Below, piece after piece: positions 22,501-34,077 of a stretch of DNA of 64,000 nucleotides (position 1 is its first letter; every line of letters starts with the position of its first letter). The DNA comes from Oscheius sp. JU75 (Eukaryota; Nematoda; Chromadorea; Rhabditida; Rhabditidae), in the NCBI GenBank assembly GCA_037178855.1, contig JASJZC010000005.1, forward strand, positions 9,114,001-9,178,000. Direction: 5' to 3'. Below the pieces are notes generated by a model, which saw nothing but the letters and a program-made list of their open reading frames with translations, ran no database searches and was not told the DNA's origin. A program made the translations under genes and the position numbers.

Positions 22501-23185
22501 TTGCTACGCAGAATGACAAGAGCTTCAATATTAGAACGAGAAACAGAAATTCGGAATGCAGTCATAACAGAAACAAAACTGGTCTATTCTTATTCTTAAA
22601 AAACAATTCTGCAACCGTACTTTTCCTTACCGAAAATGACAGGGATGCTCACAGAGACTTGTTGATCGTGAAAGCTCTGGACTCTTACAGAGGGCTCGTC
22701 TACAAACTGACCATTGCTTACCGGTACCTTTCCTGCAAGTACTCATAAGCACATCTGATGTAAAATGTTCTCGACACAATTCTGGCTGTCATCGCGGTGA
22801 GCTGGCTCCCTACAAAAAACGATTCCAGTTAGCTCAACAAAAACAGTCCAACTTTATGCATGGGCACTTGCTTCCTGGAATGACGCCAAGGAGGATTCCT
22901 AATGGTAAATAGGTAGTTTGGTGGTACTCAAATAGTATTGGTTTTAGGTATGTTCCCGAATATGCATTCCAAAAGCTGCCATTATCCCCTGTATGTTGGC
23001 GGAGGTATGTTGTACATTATCTCAAGTCAAAGCTTGCAAAAACTGCTCACAGCTCTTCCGGGAAAACACTTTTTTTCTCACATGCTTTTGAAACTCAGGT
23101 TATTGAACTTGAACTCCTCTTTACGGGCATTCTGAGAGAGAAAGTTAATAGTATAATTGCACATCTAAACGCCGTTGTTTTGTCT
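22501..23185 (+). pseudogene. Decayed GT31 (galactosyltransferase family) gene
   Basis: Pieces of a GT31 beta-1,3-glycosyltransferase appear in the right order but in shifting frames. They are TEIRNAVITETK near 22540-22580 (cf. the R-x2-IR start motif), RDLLIVKALDSYRGLVYKL near 22650-22710 (the D-SY-NL-K block), YVPEYAF near 22951, HYPLYVGGGMLYIISS near 22978-23025 (the YP-Y-GGGY block) and ELELLFTGILREK near 23110-23142 (the DV-TGIL block). A stop after CKYS and frame switches near 22595 and 22975 break it. The DDD metal-binding segment expected between the DSY and YP blocks is not visible. It is most likely a pseudogene; the breaks could partly reflect unrecognised introns. Confidence 0.55.
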
Positions 23186-23772
23186 TCAATTGTCAAATAA
23201 ATATTAACGCAACGTCATTTACCTATTTGTCACGGAGGTAAAGAATAAAAACCTTGGAAGAACTGGGAGCCGTGATGATACAGGATTTTAGTGGCTCGCT
23301 CCGAACCCTTGCTCTGCTTCAAGTGTACAGTTAAATTTGGTTATTTAATGTTTTACTTTGATGGTCTTGTGTTGGCTATTATCAGCAGAGAAAGTCCCTC
23401 CGAATTTGCTTCTAAAGGAAATGGTGGGAAAATGAATAACTTGAAAAGCTGAGCAGAGGAAACAGTTTTTCAATTGATAACTGTTTTAGTGGCCAACATT
23501 CTTTCGTTACCTCGGATACTCAAAAAACGTCGAACTACTTCTAGCAACTGCTACGCTAAAAGACACTGTTCATATCCAATGTTTTAAGAGAATCTAGCAC
23601 AAATTGGTAATGCTGTCCGATCGGGTTTGTTGTCGTTCTGGCCCGTTCCCATGTTCACACATCAAGAAGAGCTGGTTGGCTCGCAACTGTGTAAACGAAT
23701 CTCCCTCTTTTCCTGTCACTGGCTCTTCATATGCCTATAAATTGTTTCAAGTTAAATGAAACACCACTTAAA
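23186..23772. other. Intergenic upstream of DUF288-2
   Basis: No open frame of note. Likely holds the DUF288-2 promoter. Confidence 0.5.
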
Positions 23773-26700
23773 ATGAAATCTCGTATTTTTACCTACTGTC
23801 TGTTTTTGGGATCAGTTTCTGTTCTTATGTGGTTTAATGTAGACAGCAAGTTGTTTTCTGGATTTGCATCGTAGGTGCAACATTCTACTTTTGGGAGCAT
23901 AGAACTCACAGAACACGGTACATTTCGATTGCCAGTTTTGCAGTCACTGATGATATAAATGTACACAAGAAAGTGAATAGCAGTAAATGGATAGTGGTGA
24001 CCTCAATACAGATGCCGACAGAAGATGTTAAGGTGAGTTCGTTTCATGGTATTCAATGTTTAGTTTCTCAAAACTAATTTTATGCTACTGATGAGTACGA
24101 AGTTTCTTGGGTCCGTTGAAAACAAGATATTATAGAGAGTTGCGACGAAGTAGCCAAATTATTTGGACTGCGAAAAAAACCGTGTTCATAGATGCACGAG
24201 GTGCAGGTGCGAAAGATCAATAATTTTCAGGAGTTTCACATTTTATGACTGCCTTTTTAGAAACTGGCTTCACAAAAAGACTGGACCATTGTGATCGTGG
24301 CTGACAAGAAGACGCCTACAAATTGGTCTCATCCTGGTGTTCATTTTCTCTCCATTGAGGATCAGAAACTGTTTGGAGATTTCGCTCAACTTTTACCTTT
24401 CAACAGCTACACAAGAAAGAATTTTGGTTATTTGTACGCGATCATAAACGGAGCGAAATGGATTTACGACACTGATGATGACAATAAACCTTATGGTAAG
24501 CTTCTGAAGCGGCAAAGAATATGATTCAGGGCTCGGACTGGCACAGTTTGATTACGGAGAAACAGTCAGCGGGCTTCGGTACATTCCAAAATTGCAAAGC
24601 ATCGGAGAGAAACTCTTCAATCCATACCAATTCTACGGGTTCAAAGAAATGTGGCCTCGTGGATTTCCACTTGAATACTTGAAAGAGCACACAAATGGGA
24701 AGGACAGGATGATTTTATGTAGAAATATGAAGACGGCGGCTGTTCAACAGGGTGTCGTAAGTTCACTACTTTCATATCTCTTATCTCCATATCTTCTATA
24801 TTTCTTCCCCAACAGAGATTTTCTAGGTTCACAACGACCCTGATGTGGACGCTATTTACAGGCAAATACTTTTTAATTCATTTTACTGTCATATGTTCAG
24901 GCTTGAAAATGCTGACAAACAGTCGGGTCTCCATGTCTCTTTTAACCCAGTGACTCCAGCAATCACGCTCGAGGAAGGAACATACTCTCCATGGAACTCA
25001 CAAAATACTCTCTTCCACTATAGAGCCTTTTTCACAATGTTTCTTCCAACTACTGTAGCCTTCAGGTATGGTCTCACTGAATAGTTTAGCCGAGTTGTAG
25101 AGTCACAGACATCTGGCGATCCTACTTTGCTCAGAAACTTCTCCATCTTATTGGAGAGGAAGTAGCTTTTTATCCGGTCAACGCTGTCCAATACCGAAAT
25201 GATCATGACTACTTGAAAGATTTCGAGCAGGAAATGTGAGATACCATTTTACATTGTAGAATCCAAATTTACAGCGATGTTTACTCGTCGAGTTCTTGGT
25301 CTCATGGACTTGTACCAATGAGACAGTCGACGAATGCACTTTAGCACTAGCTCAAGCCTTCAGGTATAAATCGATCTCTAAATAAGTTTAGATGTTTTCA
25401 GCGACAAAGGACTCTGGGGTCAAGAAGACGCCGATCTGGTCAAGGCATGGATTCTAAAAGATATCAACTACATCTTTCCACCCATGAAGTTTGCCACCTT
25501 TCACACTGCCTACAAAGTGAACTTCACCGAGAAGTACAGCAACTGTAGAGAAGCAAACTTGAATCTAGGAACCAGAGAAGACTCAAAGAATCGAGAAAAG
25601 GTAGCTTGTAATTCGATGCTTTTAAAATAAAACGAATTCAGGATATCAGGAAAGCTCAAGCAGCCGTAACCGCTTACCAAGAGATTTTAGATTGGTGTGA
25701 TGAAGCTGAGGACAATGCAACTGGTGAGTTTGTGAAACATGCATTTAATACAAAGGAAGCAAGCTTTAATTTTAGCCTGAGTAATCACATCGACAAGTTC
25801 TACCACTAGGTGAGGGTATTCCGCCACAGGTTCCTCCACTTCTGGAACAACCATTATCAATGCATCCATATCCAGTGCTCCAGCAATCCGTTCCGCGCTT
25901 TTCACGCTTCAGGAACAGACTGTAGAGGCTATCCTAAAATCTCGAAATTAAACATGAAAAAATCTTATAACCTTTTGGCTCGACACGGTGATGAGCAGAG
26001 CGGATAGGAAAAGGGTGAGCAAAACAACACGCATGTTAGCTTGCTCTAGAGCCGAGTTTTCTCTCTTAAAAGCACCAAAGTTGTTTACGGAACTTGTTAC
26101 TGAGCGCGGTCAGCCGATATTTGGCTTGAGACGCCCATTATCAGTCAACGCTAGTTTTCAAAACAGCTATGCCCGTGTGAACTTTCAGTTTTTGAAGATC
26201 AGATGCTCAAAATAGACCTGCGTAGGTAATGTATAAGCATAGGAAGTCAGTCTGAAATGTTTTGCAATACCGCACCATTTCCTGAAACGGATTTCGGTTG
26301 CAGTGGCGTACCCGTCTCTACTCGACCAGCCTCTGAAATGGCTTAAAAAAATGACGCATCTTCTGAGGGAGCATTTAGCGGCAGCTCAATCATTGAGTCT
26401 AGATATTTTCAGTTATGGGCATATTTTCAGTTACCCTGTTAACCTATGATGAACAATTTCTAACTCAACGAAAGTTTCAGGAATTGCCCTTCCATCTCCT
26501 AAAACCTTTGCTGCTGCTCTCGACCGAGGAGTTCTGAAACAACGACAGACCAATGTATCCAATTGTTTCTCAGCTGCTAGTATGCTGCTTTTCAGGTTCT
26601 TGTTCTTATTAATAACTACCCCTGGACGAGCATTATTGGACTCCTTCAACGAATGTACTCTTCTTTCTTTGCGACAGTCATCTTCTGTGGAACTTGGAAT

Positions 26701-27781
26701 CCAGAGAATTTCACCAACGGTAATAAGAAGAAACTAAAGAAAAAGAAAATGTTCAGAGACGTTGAAAATTATAGAACCGACAAACTTTATCAATATCTCG
26801 GCAGAAGAAATGAACAGAGGCTATCAGTACAGTTACTGCCATGCTAAAGTCAGGGATCTGAGGCTCCAGAACGTCAAAGGTTGGCCGATACATCACAGTT
26901 TTACTGTATTTAGGTTACTTTTTCATAGCTGACGACACAATTTTCAATTTTTGGCACGACATTGAGCAGCACAAGATTATCAATCCAGCCCATACGTACG
27001 CGAATATGATTTGGTGGAGGAGCTGGGCTGTTCAGAACTTGACGAGATTATTGGAAACGAAGTACAAAAGCGATGTGAACGTACAGAGATTGCTAATGGA
27101 GGTGGAGAAGAAGGTAGTAATTTTTCGAAATACACAAACACATAAACAGAAAGTCATTGTGAAGTACAAATCCACTTTTCAGATCCTCGCCAAAGGTCAC
27201 AACACTACTGCCATCCAATTTCTGTCCACTTTTCAAGGCAGAAAAGCCTCCGACTTTATGTTCATTCCTTCACACGAGCTCGACTACTTCTCTGACCTTA
27301 CGGAACTTCTGAACGAACCTCAGTACTTTGTCGAAAATGCTATTCAAATTATTTTGAGCACTATGGACTACAAAGGGTAGGAAATTTAAGCTGTCGTGAA
27401 CTATCATTCTTCAGAGTCCAGTTTACCTACGACTGGATGATGGATCAAAAAAGAGGAATACGGTTTTATAACTATAAAGCAGCTGATGTAGGCTATCACC
27501 CTCTAAAGCTCAAGATTACCGAAGAGGATATTCATCAAAGAAGTCAATTCTGCAAGCATGTTATTCGCCAATTTGTCACGGAAATCTTTCACAAGACGAG
27601 AATCAAAATCAAAATGTCAAGAAAACCTACCACTCCAAAGCCACCTACATCGCCAATGCCAACCTCAGAGCTTATCTATTACTACACAAGTGGTGCATAT
27701 GTCTTTAGGATGGATAAGAACACAACGTTGCCCTCGTGGTTAAACGTTAAAAACGAGGATCTCGAAAGATCGTTTCAGTAG
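23773..27781 (+). CDS. DUF288 (STELLO-like) glycosyltransferase-type protein (DUF288-2), with a frame break
   Basis: Paralogue of DUF288-1. Exons: 23773-23870, 23912-24032, 24261-24495, 24530-24756, 24827-24861, 24901-25065, 25101-25235, 25275-25363, 25402-25600, 25643-25733, 26481-26554, 26596-26719, 26757-26879, 26914-27113, 27183-27376, 27415-27781. It keeps the signal anchor, the DTDDDNKPYG motif and the second module (VLVLINNYPW, GYFFIADDT). Exon 8 is 89 nt, where phase requires a multiple of three. Read from exon 7 it hits a stop, while the matching peptide (FLVSWTCTNETVDECTLAL) lies in another frame. The gene may therefore be broken or carry a sequence error. Compared with DUF288-1 it lacks one intron inside exon 15, has a 747-nt intron 10 and ends in a different tail. 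AATAAA lies at 27818-27823. Confidence 0.75.
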
Positions 27782-28225
27782 GTGGAACTATAATTATGTT
27801 GTTGAGTTTACGGGAATAATAAAGTTTCGCTTGAACGGTCTGTAAAACATATGCATCGAGGGGGAAAAGAGTGGCGTCTTGCAAGAAACGAATTAATGAA
27901 ACGCAAAGTCTTCGTAGCGTCTATCCCGTTACTAACTGTTACACGGTCCCAGATCTCCGTTCAGAATACTTCACGTGACTATAATACGTATTTCCTCTAC
28001 TGGGTGTCAAGATTGGGTTCTTAAATTCTATGAATCACCCAACTTACAAAGCTCTCATACATTTTGTCACCTTTCATCCTAGAAACAGACTCCCCCACTC
28101 CTTTGCTACTATCTCCGAAACCGTCATTTCCGCTGCTCGAAGTGGTGCAAAAGATTATAATTCTTATCACCAAAACGGCCATATAAGTAGCTTTGGGTAG
28201 CCGTCTTTCTATCACAAATCAAGCC
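27782..28225. other. Intergenic
   Basis: 3' flank of DUF288-2 and promoter of the first LysM-like gene. No other feature seen. Confidence 0.55.
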
Positions 28226-28602
28226 ATGAAGTTTTTCCTCATTCTTCTTTTATCCGTCCTCTTCTTCGGAGTCCAATCCGTCCCGGTGAGTAGATGGTCA
28301 TAAATTGAAATGTGGTATAATTTTCAGGTAGTCCCCTACAACTTCCAATTGGTCTGTCTCCAAAGAAGCAAGGCTTGCAGCATTGATGATTCCTGTAACG
28401 GTGACCGTACCGACATCAGTCGTATTTTGGAAAAGACCGGGCTCTCTTTCTCCGACTTTGTCAGCATGAATCCTCTTCTCGGACAGATTCTCCCAACTGG
28501 ATCCCTTCCTGTAAGTTTTATGCGTTTTCGGAAAGCTATTGACATATTTTTTAGGACGCTACGATGGTTTGCGTGTCAGCTATCTGGCAGGGACACAATT
28601 AA
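28226..28602 (+). CDS. Small secreted LysM-like protein (copy 1)
   Basis: 96-residue secreted protein. Exons are 28226-28285, 28328-28510 and 28555-28602, with phase-0 junctions. The signal peptide is MKFFLILLLSVLFFGVQS. The mature chain has four cysteines up to the end of exon 2 and exon 3 together, and the run ILEKTGLSFSDFVSMNP, then ILPTGSLP and MVCVSAIWQG. The order (helix, NP turn, L-G, VCV strand) recalls a LysM fold, which binds chitin or peptidoglycan. A true LysM assignment needs a profile search. Two relatives sit at 31289-31571 and 60997-61388 with the same exon boundaries. Function unknown; a secreted glycan-binding role is possible. Confidence 0.75.
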
Positions 28603-29679
28603 GACTTTGCCAACGCTGCAGTCTAATCCCCATCCCAACAGAAGACGTAGTGATACTACACGATAAAAGTCTTCTTTTGTTCTGTTGATGTTGGACATTT
28701 TACCAGTTGGGATGGAAAAGGGCATTGCCTAACATCTGTTCATTATGATCTGTAGCTCCGTTTGAAAAACGGTTAAAGAAGAAAAGAGCGCCCGAGACCA
28801 TGTTGTCTTTTGGAAAACTGTTCGATTTGTTCAGATGTCTGTGGGAGGCAGGTCACAGTGGAGGAGAGAACAGTGGGCTCGGAAAATTCTTTTTTACGGT
28901 GAGTACGTAGCTGTGTGTCGCAAACTATATAGTTTAGGCATAAAGTTCAAGGGTTCTGTGAGTGTAAGGTGGAACTTTCACCAATCAAAGTAATGTCACC
29001 TAGCCGGTGTGACAGATCTGTTAACAGGAGCCGGTGTCTCGCAAAAAATTTCAGCTAACATAAAAGAGGACAATCAAAAAGCACGAAAAGACGTTCATAT
29101 CCAAGCACAGCAGTCAACAACGTTCAAACAGATTGCATTAAAGAGCTGATTAGTCTCGTGGAAGGTGACTTCGATCGACAAGTCTTCAGAGATTGGTCCT
29201 GTGAGAAAACTTTATCTGCAATGTCTTAAAACGTTGAGAGAATCTTGTAAAGGCTACTTACTTCTCTTTTTGACAGTGTCTGGTTGTAAGGACTAAGTCT
29301 CTAGATGAGATTCGCTTCAAGGCTATAAGCAATCAAAAAATTGTGTGAAACTTGCAAAGTATACTCCCCAGCAAAACTGCTCGCTGCTCAGGCGCTGCAA
29401 AACTACTGCCCTTTTAGCACAAGCTATACAGTTCCAGCCTTCCAACACAGATCCACGTTGCTGTCACGAAAAAAGCAACTTTTCGGCCCCATGCTCTCCT
29501 TTCCTACTGTCATCTGAACAAATGGAACGTTCCCAAATGACAAAGGCTTCATGGAACTTCTTATATGTCCACCTGCTGCTCTATGCTCGTGACCCATTCA
29601 AGGGCATTCTGTATAAAAGTCCACCAATGAGCAGTTTCCTCACTTTATCGGGCATCGTCCCCCTAATCCAGTCAGCACA
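28603..29679. other. Intergenic, no gene seen
   Basis: A 390-nt plus-strand open frame at 29345-29734 has no recognisable motif and overlaps the start of the ShK gene. Treated as noncoding. Confidence 0.5.
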
Positions 29680-30766
29680 ATGTGGACCCTCCTATTCGTC
29701 GTCGCCTCGGTCTCAGCCGCCATCTCTGACATGAACTGTACTTCTGGCGGAACCGTATGATCTCCTCTGTCAAAATGGTCATAATAATGTTTGCAGTACT
29801 CCCCAGTTGCCACTGCCTGCAGCAATGTTTACTCCGATCAAACCTGTCTCCAGATTTACCTCAACAGTACAGCTGTCACACCGGGAGGCAGTGATGAGAG
29901 GCCCAGCAACTGTTTTAATGTAGTCTGGAAGATAAGAATGATGAAACTTCGTTTAGGGAACTAGCGGCCCCAGCGCTGATGTGAAAAATCTGGCTATAGC
30001 CAGTTGCCCCAAGCTCTGTGGATACTGCTGTCAGACACCAGCCTACAATTGTAAAAATGTTGCCTGTGAGTTTAACCTGCATCTAGTCCATCTACATGAA
30101 GCGCCACGATGCCTCTACCTTGTTTGTTCGGGGACATATGAAAAGTTGATATCCTTGATACTGTATGGGCTCGAACAATAGAATTTTGGTAGAAGGACTC
30201 TCTCTCTCCCCGCTAAATATAAAACTGTACACGTGGCATAAAGGCGGTCGTAGCCCCTGTCTTTTTTTCTCATTGTCTCTCTGTTTAACCAGATGCTTTC
30301 CCGTTCGTTAGGTTCAAAATGTGTCCTGTTCCAACGAGCAAAATCGTTCAGATCCCCGCATCAACTGTGCCACTGTGACACCGGCCATGTGTCAGAGTCC
30401 CCAATGGAGAACCATCATTGCACAGGACTGCCCCAACACGTGCGGATTCTGCCTTCTCAGTGGATGCATTGACGCCGCTCCAGACTGTGCCTTACAGCCT
30501 ACCATCTGCAGGACCGTTGGACTCGAGACCTTTGTTGCCGCAAATTGTCAAAATACCTGTGGACTCTGTAGCTCTACCACGGCCTCTTCGGTAATCAGTA
30601 CCTGTGCCAACACCAATGCGAAGTGAGAAACAGTACAGCATGTCTAAACTGCCATTTCAGCTGCGCAAACTGGGTCAGGAATGGATTCTGTACCAGCACC
30701 TTTTACACCACGGCACAGAAGCAATCGTACTGTGGTGCCAGCTGTGGACTCTGCTCTGGAAAATAA
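29680..30766 (+). CDS. Secreted protein with about four ShK-type cysteine domains
   Basis: About 238 residues. Exons are 29680-29754 (signal peptide MWTLLFVVASVSAA), 29797-29919, 29957-30058, 30312-30622 and 30661-30766. ShK domains are six-cysteine modules common in nematode secreted proteins and not in themselves evidence of toxicity. Ends of domains are visible as CPKLCGYC, CPNTCGFC, CQNTCGLC and CGASCGLC. The first domain is divergent. The exon 3 donor is uncertain: a good GTGAGT six nt downstream would break the frame, so the weak GTTGCC at 30059 was used. AATAAA lies near 30844. Probable roles are extracellular, such as cuticle or gut lumen; no catalytic domain accompanies the ShK repeats. 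Confidence 0.75.
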
Positions 30767-31288
30767 CTCCAAAAGAGAATCAACAAACTACAAAAATGCG
30801 GGCAAAAAAGTGTAGCATAGTACTGAGGACGGCTGGTAGCAGAATAAAATATGTTAGGTGCCCTGACCAAGCACCTTATAATAAAAACTTCTAGAGTATT
30901 ACCTCTGTGATTAGCAGATTGACACAGAGAAACAGCGAAAGACTGGGGATTTAAGAGGATTGATTCAGCATCTGCGAGACTACCACAGTTGGTTCAAAAG
31001 ATCTAATGGACACAAGTCAGAGCTTTTACAAGTGTTTGGACAAGACTACCAGTAAACGAGGGGGCGTAACATAACTGGAAATGAGAATACGCTAGTTGTG
31101 CAACACAACTACCACTGACTGGACAATACGGGTGCGACAGGAAACACTTCCGATGGAGCCACCACGTATGTTTGACAGTTTTCATTATTATTTAGTAGAA
31201 ACACTAGTAGAACTCGATGATTTCTAGCAATCAGCATATCACAAGGCCTTGACTCATCAATTCCTTCTCCAATGTCCTAATACCACAG
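30767..31288. other. Intergenic; missing first exon of LysM-like copy 2 should be here
   Basis: No signal-peptide exon could be identified with confidence. Otherwise featureless. Confidence 0.45.
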
Positions 31289-31571
31289 GCTAGAAGCGAA
31301 CTCCCACGCCCTGTGCCTACCTGTCAAAGTTACGGACAATGCAGTAGTAGTGACGGTAAGACAGGAGTGAGCTACATTTTGGACAGAACTGGAGTCTCTT
31401 TCACCCAACTGGTCAACTTGAACCCGTCTCTTACACCGCTGCTTCCTTCTGACTCTCTTCCTGTGGGTCAGAGAAAAGTTTGGGGTGGTTATGTCGTAAT
31501 TTCAGGACAACACCCTTGTCTGTGTGTCGGGAGTCTGGCAAGGAAACAACGTTTCAATGCCTAAAGTCTAA
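31289..31571 (+). CDS. Small secreted LysM-like protein (copy 2), 5' exon not found
   Basis: Exons are 31289-31462 and 31506-31571, phase 0 as in copies 1 and 3. The product contains ILDRTGVSFTQLVNLNPSL, LLPSDSLP and LVCVSGVWQGNN, clearly related to the 28226 gene. The acceptor ACCACAG at 31282-31288 implies an upstream exon with a signal peptide that I could not locate. The gene may be complete with a distant first exon, or 5'-truncated. Confidence 0.6.
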
Positions 31572-31981
31572 TCCTTGGGACAGGCGACTCTTCTACTTTT
31601 ATCGATAAGACCCTATTGAGAATGATAAATAGTTGGAGGCTGAGAGTCTGTCTTTGAATTAATGTCAAATCTTTTAATCTACAGGTGTTGAACTACGATG
31701 TACGCGGAACAGAAGACTGGAGCAATTGGGGTCTGGTCCGATCTCTATTTTTGGCTCCACTTGGTTCGATTTGGGATTTCTTTGCTTCTGCGGCGGTACC
31801 TCGTGCCAACATTCATTACCAATAGCAAGGTGAGAACAGATTCGAAACAGACACGGACAGCGCGATTAGAGCTGAAAAACTCTACAAATTGTCAATGTCC
31901 AAGCTTGCTTAGCAAAAAGAGTTCTGGAGACCTTATAACGTTTCATATTACAAAGAGTATTTATACAAAGAGATCATGCTT
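31572..31981. other. Intergenic between convergent genes
   Basis: 3' flanks of LysM-like copy 2 and FkbM-1. No gene seen. Confidence 0.55.
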
Positions 31982-33301
31982 TCAGTGTGTACCACTCGTT
32001 TCCCTGGGTATGTACTTATCCACACAGGCCTTGTCAGCAAAGTTGACCAAATACAGTCGCATATGAACAGCGGTAACGGCGTAAAACATTCCGTATCTGA
32101 TACTCCTTTAGTTTTCAGGATGGTTTCAAAAACTACCTCTCGTCCTCCAGCGTCTTGTAGATGAAGTCACTAGCCAGCTTCTTCTTTTTGTCATTTGGAT
32201 CATGAATCTCCATGTTAATCTGACAGATCGTGATGCCGTTTTGGTCGAAGGCTCCTCCTTCATTGATGAAGTCAAAAAGCTCGTATTCCGCTCCCTCGGC
32301 GTCCATCCAAACAGAGTCAAAGAAAGTTTTTCCTATGAGTTTGGTGAAGAAATAGACGGCATCGACGTTGATTACTAGTTTGTCTTTGTAAGCACCTTCT
32401 GGAACGCCGTTTGGTTAGAAAAAAAAAAGCTTGAACTAACGATCGAGGACAGAAGCCGTGGAAAATCCTGGTTTCGAACTGACAGCGAAGGGGAAGAACT
32501 TTCCGAACTTGGAGTAGAGGTCCTGGTTAATCTCGACCATTGGGTCTGCTCCGAAGAACTCTACACTCTTGTTACCGACTGTCTAAAAGGTAGTATAAAC
32601 ATAGATAACTAAAATATTCGAACCATACTGAGTGGCATAACAGGTTGAACAGTAACAACAGTCTGTCAACAGTCTGTCTCTCACACTATGTTCTCCAAAC
32701 TGCAGTTATTCGAACCCAATACGTAAAAGACTCACTTGTAAGAACTGCTCCTCAGCTCTGGTGTCATGGCCAACTCCTATAGTTACGACAGTCTGCGTCC
32801 CTCCTTTCTGTAAACTTTTTTATCAATAATCAGTCAATCGACCGATCTTTTACCAAAAAACCCAAATCCATAAAAACCCACGCACATTCAAAGGAAGAAT
32901 GTGTCTTTTGTCCTCATCTGAATTTGAAAAGACCTTGACATTCAGCTTACTAACAATAGGGTGCTCACACTCTTGCATGACAGCTGCTATTTTGTTCCAG
33001 GTCTGGAAATATATCATTTTCGGGTAGGTTTGCCTCTTACCTCCTTTTGATTGTCTCTAAAAGAAGAGGTCTTTTCCACCATACACTTCTTCCAATTTTT
33101 GTACATGACCCTATGGGGAAGTTCGTTGAATTCGAAGGGACTTCGCCAGTCTCTATTTACACTGCCATACACCTAAATTGGTGTTAAGGCCTTAAAAAAG
33201 TGAAGACATACCGATTCATGCGATTTCAATGAAGCTATGACGAGGATGGCTGCCACTGTTGTGATGGACAAGATGAGGATTCGAGACACATGAAGTTGCA
33301 T
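31982..33301 (-). CDS. FkbM-type methyltransferase, membrane-anchored (FkbM-1)
   Basis: 312 residues. Exons: 33301-33212, 33172-33041, 33002-32886, 32807-32736, 32582-32441, 32398-32137, 32105-31982; phases agree. The N-terminal anchor is ILILSITTVAAILVIASL, so the catalytic part should face the secretory lumen. The SAM-dependent FkbM core is seen as VVTIGVGHDTRAEEQFL, SVEFFGADPM, KPGFSTASVL, VNVDAV and the acidic motif WMDAEGAEYELF. Known FkbM enzymes O-methylate sugars or small molecules; the substrate here is unknown. A close tandem paralogue lies at 34078-35408 on the same strand. The upstream region and first nine codons are duplicated behind OAC-3. Confidence 0.85.
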
Positions 33302-34013
33302 GGCTGGAAGACCGCTAGAATGTTAGCTTCAAATCTCGAGATTGAATCAGTTTTCCCGGGATATTGCCATAGGGAGAGAGCGATCAGTCTCTACTCGGAA
33401 CTCATGATCGCGTTCAAAAGCTTTTAGGAAAATGACCCGCGATCAGCGAGGGGCTATCGGTCGACCACATCTCTCGATAGAGAGAAAGGCAATAGGTAAG
33501 ATGAGAGGAATTGTCTGCTTTGAGCTAGAGGAATCATAAAATTGAATTTAATTCAAGCCTTCTACATCAAAGCCCCCAGGTCATCTATTGCCGATATCCG
33601 TTAGTACCATTTACCGGCTCGGGAAGGAAAATGGTTCAATTTGCAAGTGAATGTTTGAAACATTGAAAGTTTCGCACTGTGACTCATAAACAAAAAGAAA
33701 CTACTTTGGCTTTGCTGTTGTTGTACGGAAAGTTACTCGGCGCACAATGAGAAGTCTTTCCATAGCTGGACACAATGGATGCATTACTGACAAGAAACTA
33801 GCTGTATAAAAGATGCAAAACGATCTGCCGGAACAAAATAATCTTTTTTCACAGCACACATTTACTTTGTGAAAAGATTTCGAAAAAAAGAAGAGGCAAC
33901 AGTAAAAATCTTCTTGTTTTGATCAGTAAAAACCCGTGGTGGCTTAACTCTTCTGCTATGCAAAGCTGTGCTAATGCAAAGCAAACTTTGTTTGATGATC
34001 GTTTGGGACTAGC
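33273..34013. repeat. Duplicated FkbM-1 upstream region, copy 2 (native position)
   Basis: This is the parental-looking copy of the duplication at 21129-21746. It spans the first codons of FkbM-1 and about 710 nt upstream, and contains a segment of about 131 nt (near 33339-33469) absent from copy 1. Orientation relative to the downstream start is the same in both places. Confidence 0.75.
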
Positions 34014-34077
34014 ATAACAACGAGGATAATTCATTTCTAGCACTTTATACAGTATCTATTACCCGAAGTTCAAGAGA

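Noticed and set aside
25734-26480. Open frames inside DUF288-2 intron 10
   Set aside because: No domain, signal peptide or splice sites on either strand; treated as intron filler.
29680-30766. Calling the ShK gene a toxin
   Set aside because: ShK modules are widespread in ordinary nematode secreted proteins; nothing in the sequence shows channel-blocking residues or venom context.
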